The position numbers and the translations under genes were made by a program. Shown piece after piece: positions 1 to 6,600 of a stretch of 16,563 bases of DNA; the stretch's first letter is position 1; each line of letters opens with the position of its first letter. The DNA lies in assembly GCF_009208055.1 (NCBI RefSeq), contig NZ_WFKI01000052.1:1-16563 (forward strand). The letters run 5' to 3'. This stretch comes from Poseidonibacter ostreae. Its GTDB lineage: Bacteria; Campylobacterota; Campylobacteria; Campylobacterales; Arcobacteraceae. The notes under the pieces are model-generated. The model was not told where the DNA came from and ran no database searches. It saw nothing but the letters and a program-made list of their open reading frames with translations.

Positions 1-2
1 AA

Positions 3-1127
3 ATGAAAAAAATATTAATAACATCTGCCTTATGTGCGTCTTTTATGTTTGCAGCTAGTGCACCAAGTAGTGAATATAGCTATGAATTAACTCCATTTGC
101 AGCTGGAATATTATCTGATAGTAAAGCAAATTTAGATGATGATCACTATGCAAATGCTGGTATTTCATTAGCTAAAAACTTACAAAACTCTTTTCTTGAT
201 CAAGTAGAATTAGCAATCATGAGAAGTGATAGCCTTAAATATGAAGGTTCTAATGGAAATACTAATATCAATAGAGTATTTTTAAATGCAGTTAAAAAGC
301 TACCTTTAACTGAAAAATTAGCAGCTTATGGTTTACTAGGTGCTGGATACCAAGATGTAACTCAAGAGATGAAAGATAACGATGATTCTGCATTATTAAA
401 TTATGGTCTTGGATTAAGATATGATCTTCCATATTATGGAATTGCAGTAAAAGGTGATGTAAGACATCTTTTCTCAATTAATGATAAAGAAAATGACATA
501 ATGTATACATTAGGTTTAGCAATGCCTTTAGGAAAAAAATATTCTGAAAACATTGCAGCAAAAGTTCCTGTAATCGCAGAACCAATTGCTCCAATTGTAC
601 CTGTTGTTGACGGTGATGATGATAATGATGGTGTTTTAAACTCTAAAGACTTATGTCCTAATTCATTACCAGGTGCTGTTGTAAATGAAAATGGTTGTGA
701 AGCTGATGACGATAAAGATGGTGTAGTAAATAGACTTGATAAGTGTCCTAACACTTCAGAGGGTGTAGCTGTTAATGCTGAGGGTTGTGTTGCAACAATC
801 AATTTAAACATTAATTTTGATACAAACTCAGATAAAATCAAATCTGCTTACATCAATAAATTAGAAGAATTTGCAGCTATGTTAAATGAAAATCCAAAGT
901 TAAATGCAACTATTGAAGCACATACAGATTCAAAAGGTTCATCACAATATAACCAAAAATTATCTGAAAAAAGAGCTGCTTCAGCTGTAAAAGCTTTAGA
1001 AAGTTTAAATATTGCACCTAATAGATTACAATCAATTGGTTATGGTGAAACTCAACCAATTTCTACAAATGATACTGCACAAGGAAGAGCAGAGAATAGA
1101 AGAGTTACTGGTTTAATTAACCAATAA
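3..1127 (+). CDS. cadF: CadF-like OmpA-family outer-membrane protein with two thrombospondin type 3 repeats
   Basis: This is probably an outer-membrane beta-barrel that tethers the envelope to peptidoglycan, and possibly an adhesin. Residues 1-20 form a signal peptide with cleavage near FAASA. Residues 25-176 resemble an eight-strand barrel; the stretch LDQVELAIMRSD followed by an aromatic-rich YGLLGAGYQD matches my memory of Campylobacter CadF. A Pro/Val linker (189-202) leads to two calcium-binding thrombospondin type 3 repeats (205-221 and 235-251) with four cysteines (218, 232, 248, 262). The OmpA_C domain spans 266-372, with D309 and R324 at the diaminopimelate-binding positions. C. jejuni CadF lacks these repeats, and its FRLS fibronectin motif is not conserved here (about residues 139-142 read RYDL). 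The ATG is the second codon position available in the window, so promoter and ribosome site lie upstream of it. A strong hairpin follows. Membership of the OmpA family is certain; CadF orthology is probable; adhesion is inferred. Confidence 0.87.
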   Translation: MKKILITSALCASFMFAASAPSSEYSYELTPFAAGILSDSKANLDDDHYANAGISLAKNLQNSFLDQVELAIMRSDSLKYEGSNGNTNINRVFLNAVKKLPLTEKLAAYGLLGAGYQDVTQEMKDNDDSALLNYGLGLRYDLPYYGIAVKGDVRHLFSINDKENDIMYTLGLAMPLGKKYSENIAAKVPVIAEPIAPIVPVVDGDDDNDGVLNSKDLCPNSLPGAVVNENGCEADDDKDGVVNRLDKCPNTSEGVAVNAEGCVATINLNINFDTNSDKIKSAYINKLEEFAAMLNENPKLNATIEAHTDSKGSSQYNQKLSEKRAASAVKALESLNIAPNRLQSIGYGETQPISTNDTAQGRAENRRVTGLINQ

Positions 1128-1137
1128 TTTTATATTT

Positions 1138-1168
1138 TAAAGACTTAGATAGCTTATCTAAGTCTTTA
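1138..1168 (+). terminator. Rho-independent terminator of the CadF-like gene
   Basis: A perfect 14-base-pair stem (1138-1151 with 1155-1168) has a three-base loop, GCT, and lies 10 bases after the stop codon. The descending arm ends in a short T-rich run. The stem is near-symmetric, but no gene comes from the other side, so it serves the upstream gene. Confidence 0.85.
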
Positions 1169-1226
1169 TTCCTAACACAAAACTTCTTACTTCTTCAATT
1201 TAACTATAAACTTACAAAACTTTAGA

Positions 1227-1232
1227 TATAAT
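1227..1232 (+). promoter_or_regulatory. Candidate -10 box (TATAAT) of the lepA promoter
   Basis: A perfect TATAAT lies 33 bases before the lepA start codon in an AT-rich setting, after the preceding terminator. No good -35 is visible, which is usual for sigma70 promoters in Campylobacterota. Confidence 0.6.
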
Positions 1233-1265
1233 CGCGATAAATAATAGATAATAAGGATAATAACC

Positions 1266-3053
1266 TTGCAAGAAAATATTAGAAATTTCTCGATCATTGC
1301 ACATATTGATCATGGTAAATCTACACTAGCAGATAGAATTATACAAGAGTGTGGTTCTGTAGCAGATAGAGATATGTCTGCTCAAGTTATGGATACAATG
1401 GATATTGAAAAAGAACGTGGTATTACAATTAAAGCACAAAGTGTTAGACTTGATTATGTAAAAGATGGACAAAATTACGTATTAAATCTAATTGATACTC
1501 CAGGTCATGTTGATTTTTCTTATGAAGTATCTCGTTCTTTAGCATCATCAGATGGTGCACTTTTAATTGTAGACTCAACTCAAGGTGTTGAAGCACAAAC
1601 TATTGCAAATGTATATATTGCAATGGAAAATGATTTAGAGTTATTACCAGTTGTAAATAAAATCGATTTACCATCTGCTGATCCAATTAGAGTATTAGAA
1701 GAAGTAGAAGATGCTATTGGAATTGATTGTACTGAACATAATCTAATTTCTGCTAAAACAGGTCTTGGAGTACGTGACTTAATTGATTCAATTGTAGATA
1801 GAGTTCCAGCTCCTAAAGGAGATACAAATGCTCCTACAAAAGCACTTATTTACGATTCATGGTTTGATAACTATTTAGGTGCTTTAGCACTTGTACGAGT
1901 TTATGAAGGAAGTATTAAAAAAGGTCAAGTTGTTCGTATGATGAATACAGAACATGAACAACAAGTATTATCATTAATGTATCCTCATCCATTAAAAAAA
2001 CAAGTTACAGATGAAATAAAAACAGGTGAAATTGGGATTGTTGTATTAGGAATCAAAACTGTTGATATTATTGCTGTTGGTGATACTATTACTGATGCAA
2101 AAGATAGAACACCTAAAGCTATTGATGGTTTTGAACCTGCGAAACCTTTTGTATTTGCAGGGATTTATCCAATTGATACAGATAAGTTCGAAGATTTAAG
2201 AGATGCATTAGATAAATTAAGACTAAATGATTCTTCAATCTCTTATGAACCTGAAAGCTCAGCAGCACTTGGAAGTGGTTTTAGAGCTGGTTTCCTGGGA
2301 ATGCTTCATATGGAAGTAATTAAAGAAAGACTAGAGAGAGAATTTAACCTTGATTTAATTGCAACGGCTCCAACTGTTATTTACGAAGTATTAAAAAATG
2401 ATGGAGAAAAGATTTCTATTCAAAACCCAAGTGAACTTCCTATGCCAAATCATATTGATACAATTTTTGAACCATATGTAAAAGCAACCATTTTAGTACC
2501 AGATGAATTTTTAGGAAATGTAATAAAACTTCTAAATGACAAAAGAGGTATTCAAAATAAAATGGATTATATAGGTACAAGAGTTTTACTTGACTATGAT
2601 ATTCCTATGAATGAAATTGTAATGGACTTTTATGATAGATTAAAATCTACTACAAAAGGTTATGCATCTTTTGATTACGAACCAATAGGTTTTAGACCAG
2701 GAATATTACAAAAACTTGATATAAAAGTTGCAGGTGATGTTGTTGATGCACTATCTATTATTGTTCCTGAAAATAAAGCTTTATCAAAAGGTAGAGAGTT
2801 TATTAAAGCTTTAAAAGAGTTAATTCCAAGACAATTATTTGAAGTTGCTATTCAAGCTAGTATTGGTGCAAATATTATTGCAAGAGAAACTGTAAAATCA
2901 ACAGGTAAAAACGTAACTGCAAAATGTTATGGTGGAGATATTACAAGAAAAAGAAAACTATTAGAGAAACAAAAAGCTGGTAAAAAAAGAATGAAGTCTA
3001 TTGGAAAGGTTAATGTTCCTCAAGAAGCATTCATGGCTGTTTTAAAAATATAG
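1266..3053 (+). CDS. lepA: Elongation factor 4 (LepA), ribosome back-translocase GTPase
   Basis: LepA is a ribosome-associated GTPase of the EF-G type that acts on stalled or mis-translocated ribosomes and assists initiation or 30S maturation. At 595 residues it is full length for the family. The GTPase motifs are intact: G1 around A12-T20 (HIDHGKST), switch I RGITI 51-55, G3 DTPGH 77-81, G4 NKID 131-134 and G5 SAK 162-164. These are followed by domain II and the EF-G-like domains III and V, and the LepA-specific C-terminal domain ends with the basic stretch RKRKLLEKQKAGKKRMKS. The start is TTG at 1266: AAGGA (1253-1257) sits 8 bases upstream, and the protein then begins exactly where LepA homologues begin (NIRNFSIIAH). 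It is monocistronic, with its own promoter and a terminator hairpin that begins inside its last codons. Confidence 0.98.
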   Translation: MQENIRNFSIIAHIDHGKSTLADRIIQECGSVADRDMSAQVMDTMDIEKERGITIKAQSVRLDYVKDGQNYVLNLIDTPGHVDFSYEVSRSLASSDGALLIVDSTQGVEAQTIANVYIAMENDLELLPVVNKIDLPSADPIRVLEEVEDAIGIDCTEHNLISAKTGLGVRDLIDSIVDRVPAPKGDTNAPTKALIYDSWFDNYLGALALVRVYEGSIKKGQVVRMMNTEHEQQVLSLMYPHPLKKQVTDEIKTGEIGIVVLGIKTVDIIAVGDTITDAKDRTPKAIDGFEPAKPFVFAGIYPIDTDKFEDLRDALDKLRLNDSSISYEPESSAALGSGFRAGFLGMLHMEVIKERLEREFNLDLIATAPTVIYEVLKNDGEKISIQNPSELPMPNHIDTIFEPYVKATILVPDEFLGNVIKLLNDKRGIQNKMDYIGTRVLLDYDIPMNEIVMDFYDRLKSTTKGYASFDYEPIGFRPGILQKLDIKVAGDVVDALSIIVPENKALSKGREFIKALKELIPRQLFEVAIQASIGANIIARETVKSTGKNVTAKCYGGDITRKRKLLEKQKAGKKRMKSIGKVNVPQEAFMAVLKI

Positions 3054-3083
3054 ATATTTGCTTTTAGCAAATTTCTATATTTT
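3045..3083 (+). terminator. Terminator hairpin overlapping the lepA stop codon
   Basis: Ten base pairs (3045-3054 with 3074-3083), a T-T mismatch and six more pairs (3056-3061 with 3067-3072) close a five-base loop (TTTTA). The 5' arm contains the lepA TAG stop. The descending arm ends in TTTT, but the following U-tract is interrupted, so efficiency is uncertain. Confidence 0.65.
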
Positions 3084-3143
3084 CAAAATTTAAAATTATT
3101 TTTCAACTAAAGTGGTATTTTTCTTTTATAACAAAGAAATAAA

Positions 3144-3149
3144 TATAAT
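3144..3149 (+). promoter_or_regulatory. Candidate -10 box of the ComF-like gene
   Basis: TATAAT lies 17 bases before the start codon, which would give a very short leader of about 10 bases. This fits with the absence of a visible Shine-Dalgarno for the gene. Confidence 0.45.
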
Positions 3150-3166
3150 TTATAGTATTATTAACT

Positions 3167-3739
3167 ATGAAATGTCTAACCTGTGAATCCTTATCTTTTC
3201 AAATAATTTGTAAAACTTGTCAAACAAACTTACTTGAGCCTTCTTTTCATAAAAGAGAAGTAGAAAAGAATTTCTTTAACTACTCATTTTATGCACTATC
3301 AGATATTGAAGATTTAATAACATCAAAATACTATTTTCATGGAGATAGAGTTTTTAATATCCTAGCAAAACTATCTTTTGCAAAATTTTCTCAAAACTTT
3401 AAGTTAGAAGAAGAAATAATTGCAATTGCTATTGATGACCATACAAGACACGATTTTTCACATACAGCAATTTTAGCAAAGCATTTAAACTCAAAAATTA
3501 TAACTGCTAAATACAATTGTTTAAAAGCAAGTAATATTGTTAAATATGCAGGAAAAGATTTGGAGTATAGAAAAAATAATCCAAGAAAATTCAAAGTTTC
3601 AAATATCAAAAACAAGACTCTTATACTTTGTGATGATTTAATCACAACTGGTTCTACAATATTAGAAGCAAAAAAAGCACTCGAAAAACAAAATAATAAA
3701 ATCTTATTTTCTTTAACCCTAGCTGATGCAAAACTTTAG
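3167..3739 (+). CDS. ComF-family phosphoribosyltransferase-like protein
   Basis: This is a 190-residue protein of the ComF type: an N-terminal zinc ribbon (C3, C6, C15, C18) followed by a type I phosphoribosyltransferase fold. The PRPP-binding loop is visible at 152-164 with the acidic pair D156-D157 and the TTGST turn. YYFHGDRVFNILAKLSF (about 55-71) matches the family's conserved segment before the fold. In competent bacteria ComF acts in the cytoplasm in uptake and handling of transforming single-stranded DNA, but many relatives have no tested role and the enzyme substrate is unknown. No competence gene is nearby. The ATG at 3167 has no clear Shine-Dalgarno, and a -10 box so close upstream suggests a nearly leaderless mRNA. 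Family assignment is confident; function in competence is inferred. Confidence 0.85.
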   Translation: MKCLTCESLSFQIICKTCQTNLLEPSFHKREVEKNFFNYSFYALSDIEDLITSKYYFHGDRVFNILAKLSFAKFSQNFKLEEEIIAIAIDDHTRHDFSHTAILAKHLNSKIITAKYNCLKASNIVKYAGKDLEYRKNNPRKFKVSNIKNKTLILCDDLITTGSTILEAKKALEKQNNKILFSLTLADAKL

Positions 3740-3745
3740 TATAAT
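3740..3745 (+). promoter_or_regulatory. Candidate -10 box of the hisH-hisA transcript
   Basis: TATAAT begins at the base directly after the stop codon of the ComF-like gene and lies 25 bases before the hisH GTG. It is followed by a T-rich stretch and the ribosome site. No -35 is recognisable. Confidence 0.45.
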
Positions 3746-3769
3746 TCTTTTTTTAATAAAGGGATTAAT

Positions 3770-4384
3770 GTGATAGGAATTATTGATTATAATATGGGTA
3801 ATTTAGCAAGTGTTTACAATGCTTGTCACTTACTAGATGCTAAGGCTTCATTTGTTAAAAACCCAGAAGATTTAAAAAACTTTGATAGAATTATTCTTCC
3901 TGGAGTTGGTGCATACGGTGATGCGATGAAAAACCTACATGAAACAGGAATGTTTCAAGCAGTTCACGAATATGCAAAATCTGGAAAACCAATGATTGGT
4001 ATTTGTCTTGGAATGCAACTTTTATTTGAAAGTTCACAAGAGTTTGGAGATACAAAAGGTCTTGGACTTATTGATGGACATATTGTAAAATTTGATAAAT
4101 CAAAAATGCATGAAGATACAAAAATCCCACACATGGGATGGAATACAATAAAAACACAAGATGATCACACTTTATTTGAAGGGTTAAAAGATCCTTATTT
4201 ATATTTTGTTCATTCATATCATGCAGTTACTGATGAAAAAAATATTATTGGGAAAACTGAATATGGTTATGATTTTGCAAGTGCTGTGCATAAAGAAAAT
4301 ATATATGGCTTTCAACCACACCCTGAAAAATCTCATGACAATGGATTAAAAATACTTAAAAATTTTATGAATTTATCACACTAA
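3770..4384 (+). CDS. hisH: Imidazole glycerol phosphate synthase, glutamine amidotransferase subunit HisH
   Basis: HisH hydrolyses glutamine and passes ammonia through a tunnel to HisF, which makes imidazole glycerol phosphate and AICAR in histidine biosynthesis. It is a class I amidotransferase of 204 residues, the usual length. The catalytic triad is visible: nucleophile C79 in GICLGMQLL, then H184 and E186 in FQPHPEKSH. The oxyanion strand PGVGAYGD lies at 44-51. The start is GTG at 3770, because the overlapping ATG at 3768 runs straight into TGA; GGGA (3761-3764) sits 5 bases upstream. hisA follows after 14 bases. The partner hisF is not in the window, so the histidine genes are at least partly scattered. 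Confidence 0.97.
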   Translation: MIGIIDYNMGNLASVYNACHLLDAKASFVKNPEDLKNFDRIILPGVGAYGDAMKNLHETGMFQAVHEYAKSGKPMIGICLGMQLLFESSQEFGDTKGLGLIDGHIVKFDKSKMHEDTKIPHMGWNTIKTQDDHTLFEGLKDPYLYFVHSYHAVTDEKNIIGKTEYGYDFASAVHKENIYGFQPHPEKSHDNGLKILKNFMNLSH

Positions 4385-4398
4385 AGGAAATAGATAAT

Positions 4399-5112
4399 AT
4401 GGATATATTACCAGCAATTGATTTAAAAGACGGGAAAGCTGTAAGACTAAGTAAAGGTCTTATGGAAAGTGCAAAAATATACTCAGATGAACCATGGCAA
4501 GTTGCTAAAAGGTTTGAAGAATTAGGTTCAAAATGGTTACATATAGTTGATTTAAATGGTGCTTTTGCAGGAGAACCTGCAAATTTAGAACAAATTAAAA
4601 AAATTAGAGAAAACTGTAATTTAAAAATCGAACTTGGTGGTGGAATTAGAGATGAAGAAACTATCAAGATGTATATCGAACTTGGAGTTGATAGATTAAT
4701 ACTTGGTTCAATTGCAGTAAAAGATCCACAGTTTGTAAAAGATATGGCGGCTAAATACCCAATTGCTGTAGGAATTGATGCAATGAATGGAATGGTTGCA
4801 GTTGAAGGTTGGGCTGAAGTTTCTACTATGGAAGCTACTACTTTAGCTAAAGAGTTTGCAAATGCTGGTGTTGAAGCTATTATTTGTACTGACATTTCAA
4901 AAGATGGAATGCTTTGTGGAGTTAATGTTGAGTTTACAGAATCAATTGCATTAGCATCTGGAGTTGATACAATTGCTTCTGGTGGAGTAAAAGATATAGA
5001 TGATATCACTAACTGTAAAGCAAATGGAAATATTGCTGGTGTAATTGTTGGAAAAGCATTTTATGAAGGTACTTTAGATTTAGAAGAAGGTTTTAAAGTA
5101 TTAAAAGACTAA
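4399..5112 (+). CDS. hisA: HisA, ProFAR isomerase (phosphoribosylformimino-AICAR phosphate isomerase)
   Basis: HisA carries out the Amadori isomerisation of ProFAR to PRFAR, the substrate of HisH-HisF. It is a TIM barrel of 237 residues. Catalytic aspartates D8 (PAIDL) and D127 (VGIDAMNG) are in place, as are the phosphate-binding glycine segments GGGI (80-83) and the ASGGV strand near the C-terminus. The stretch CTDISKDGM (163-171) is typical of HisA rather than HisF. AAGGAA (4384-4389) overlaps the hisH stop and places the ribosome 9 bases before the ATG, so the two genes are very likely co-translated. A small membrane-protein gene starts 9 bases after the stop. Confidence 0.97.
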   Translation: MDILPAIDLKDGKAVRLSKGLMESAKIYSDEPWQVAKRFEELGSKWLHIVDLNGAFAGEPANLEQIKKIRENCNLKIELGGGIRDEETIKMYIELGVDRLILGSIAVKDPQFVKDMAAKYPIAVGIDAMNGMVAVEGWAEVSTMEATTLAKEFANAGVEAIICTDISKDGMLCGVNVEFTESIALASGVDTIASGGVKDIDDITNCKANGNIAGVIVGKAFYEGTLDLEEGFKVLKD

Positions 5113-5121
5113 ATAGTTAAT

Positions 5122-5271
5122 ATGTGTTTAATAATCTCTGCAGTATTTGTAGCCCTTGCATATATGTTTTTTGAAGAGAACAATATGCAAGGTTTTTATA
5201 TAAATACTGCTATCGCTTTATTTTTTATAGGGCTTCTTACAAGAAATATACTTACAACTAAAAAGAAATAA
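5122..5271 (+). CDS. Small two-helix membrane protein (49 residues), unknown function
   Basis: A 49-codon frame fits exactly between hisA (9 bases before) and the MFS gene (1 base after). The product begins MCLIISAVFVALAYMFF, a hydrophobic helix, then has a short polar turn (EENNMQG, about 18-24). A second helix (about 25-40) follows, and the tail TTKKK is basic, which predicts both ends on the same face with the C-terminus in the cytoplasm. It is in the same frame as hisA, directly after the hisA stop, and has only a weak ribosome site, so translation may depend on ribosomes finishing hisA. I do not recognise a family. The exact packing between two genes and the clean two-helix pattern make it likely to be real. 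Confidence 0.62.
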   Translation: MCLIISAVFVALAYMFFEENNMQGFYINTAIALFFIGLLTRNILTTKKK

Positions 5272-5272
5272 A

Positions 5273-6592
5273 ATGTCAGTAAAATCAAAACATGAATCCA
5301 TCTACGAAAAGATGATGAATGAAGAAGATGCTAGAGTTTGCAAAGCAATTGATGAAAGAGCTTGTAAAGTAGTCCCTGGAAATTTCTTTATTACAATAAT
5401 TTCTTACTTTTTTACTAAACTTGCAGACTCAGTTGCTAATATGAAAGTTATTATTCCTTGGCTTATGGAAAGTCTTAGTGTTCCTTTATTTTTAATTAGT
5501 TTTCTTGTACCCATAAAAGAATCTGGTTCACTTTTACCTCAACTTTTAATTGCAGCATATATAAGAAAACTTCCAATAAGAAAATATATATGGAGTCTTG
5601 GCTCATTTATTCAAGCTCTTTGTATAATTGCAATAGGAATTGTTGCATGGAACATGCAAGGTTTAAATGCTGGTATTGCAATCATTGTTCTTATAATAAT
5701 TATGAGTTTAGCCAGAGGATTAAGCTCTGTTGCTGCTAAAGATGTAATAGGTAAAACTATTCCCAAAAAAAGAAGAGGCGCTTTAAATGGCTATTCTGGA
5801 AGCTTAGCAGGTCTTATTGTAATTGGTCTTGGAGTATATTTCTTATTTGTTGGAGAAAAACCATTTTCACCTCAAAATTTTGGAATTCTACTTTTTTTAG
5901 CTGGATTTTTTTGGATAATTGCTTCTTTGACTTACTTAAAAATTGAAGAGTTTGAAGGTGAAACGGATGGTGGAGGAAATGCAATTACAGTTGCTTTAAA
6001 AAAACTATCACTTCTTAAAACAGATAAAGCTTTTAGGCTTTTTGTAATAACAAGAGCACTATTTTTATGTGCTGTACTATCAGCACCATTTTTTGTAATA
6101 CTTGCACAACAACATTCTAATTCAAGTAATTATCTATTGGGTTTATTTATTTTAGCAGGTGGGCTTGCAGATTTTTCTTCTTCAGTTGTTTGGGGGAAAC
6201 TATCAGATATTTCAAGTAAAAAATCTATGATTATCGGTGCTACAATCTCTACTATATTAGGTTTTTTAGTTTTTATTTTAAGTACTATATATGAAAATAT
6301 TTTTTCTACTCTTTGGTTAATGCCTTTAATATATTTTATATTGACAGTAGGTTATCAAGGTATTAGAATAGGAAGAAAGACTTATTTGATTGACTTAGCA
6401 GATGGAAATAAAAGAACTGATTATGTAGCAGTTAGTAATACAATTATTGGTATAGTTTTATTATTTGCAGGTTTTGTAGGATCACTTAGTTCAACTATTG
6501 GTTTAAATGGAATTATACTTTTATTATCAATAATAGGTGTTATTGGTATTATCTTAGCTTTAAAGCTACCAGAGATTCAAGAAGAAGATTAA
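5273..6592 (+). CDS. Major facilitator superfamily permease
   Basis: This is a 439-residue inner-membrane transporter with roughly 11-12 hydrophobic segments in two halves, separated by a hydrophilic loop (about 224-253). The second half holds a motif A-like loop between helices, GKLSDISSKK (308-317). The first half has the basic loop IPKKRRGALNGYSG (163-176). The N-terminal 35 residues are charged and cytoplasmic. The substrate cannot be read from the sequence; drug, sugar or metabolite export are all possible. It starts 1 base after the small membrane-protein gene and probably is co-transcribed with hisH, hisA and that gene, although a link to histidine metabolism is not shown. It converges on the MutS7 gene with only 6 bases between the stops. 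Confidence 0.87.
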   Translation: MSVKSKHESIYEKMMNEEDARVCKAIDERACKVVPGNFFITIISYFFTKLADSVANMKVIIPWLMESLSVPLFLISFLVPIKESGSLLPQLLIAAYIRKLPIRKYIWSLGSFIQALCIIAIGIVAWNMQGLNAGIAIIVLIIIMSLARGLSSVAAKDVIGKTIPKKRRGALNGYSGSLAGLIVIGLGVYFLFVGEKPFSPQNFGILLFLAGFFWIIASLTYLKIEEFEGETDGGGNAITVALKKLSLLKTDKAFRLFVITRALFLCAVLSAPFFVILAQQHSNSSNYLLGLFILAGGLADFSSSVVWGKLSDISSKKSMIIGATISTILGFLVFILSTIYENIFSTLWLMPLIYFILTVGYQGIRIGRKTYLIDLADGNKRTDYVAVSNTIIGIVLLFAGFVGSLSSTIGLNGIILLLSIIGVIGIILALKLPEIQEED

Positions 6593-6600
6593 TATCTTCT
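6583..6600. terminator. Possible bidirectional hairpin between the converging MFS and MutS7 genes
   Basis: AGAAGAT (6583-6589) and ATCTTCT (6594-6600) form a 7-base-pair stem around a four-base loop that holds most of the MFS stop codon. T-rich sequence follows on the plus strand. The stem is short, so this is only a candidate. Confidence 0.35.

Noticed and set aside
434..841. A 135-codon minus-strand frame inside the CadF-like gene.
   Set aside because: It lies fully opposite a well-supported gene, has low-complexity Ser/Thr/Pro composition produced by the complementary codons, and shows no recognisable domain.
4365..5009. A 214-codon minus-strand frame opposite hisA.
   Set aside because: It mirrors the hisA codons, is rich in Ser, Ile and Pro as expected for a shadow frame, and shows no domain.
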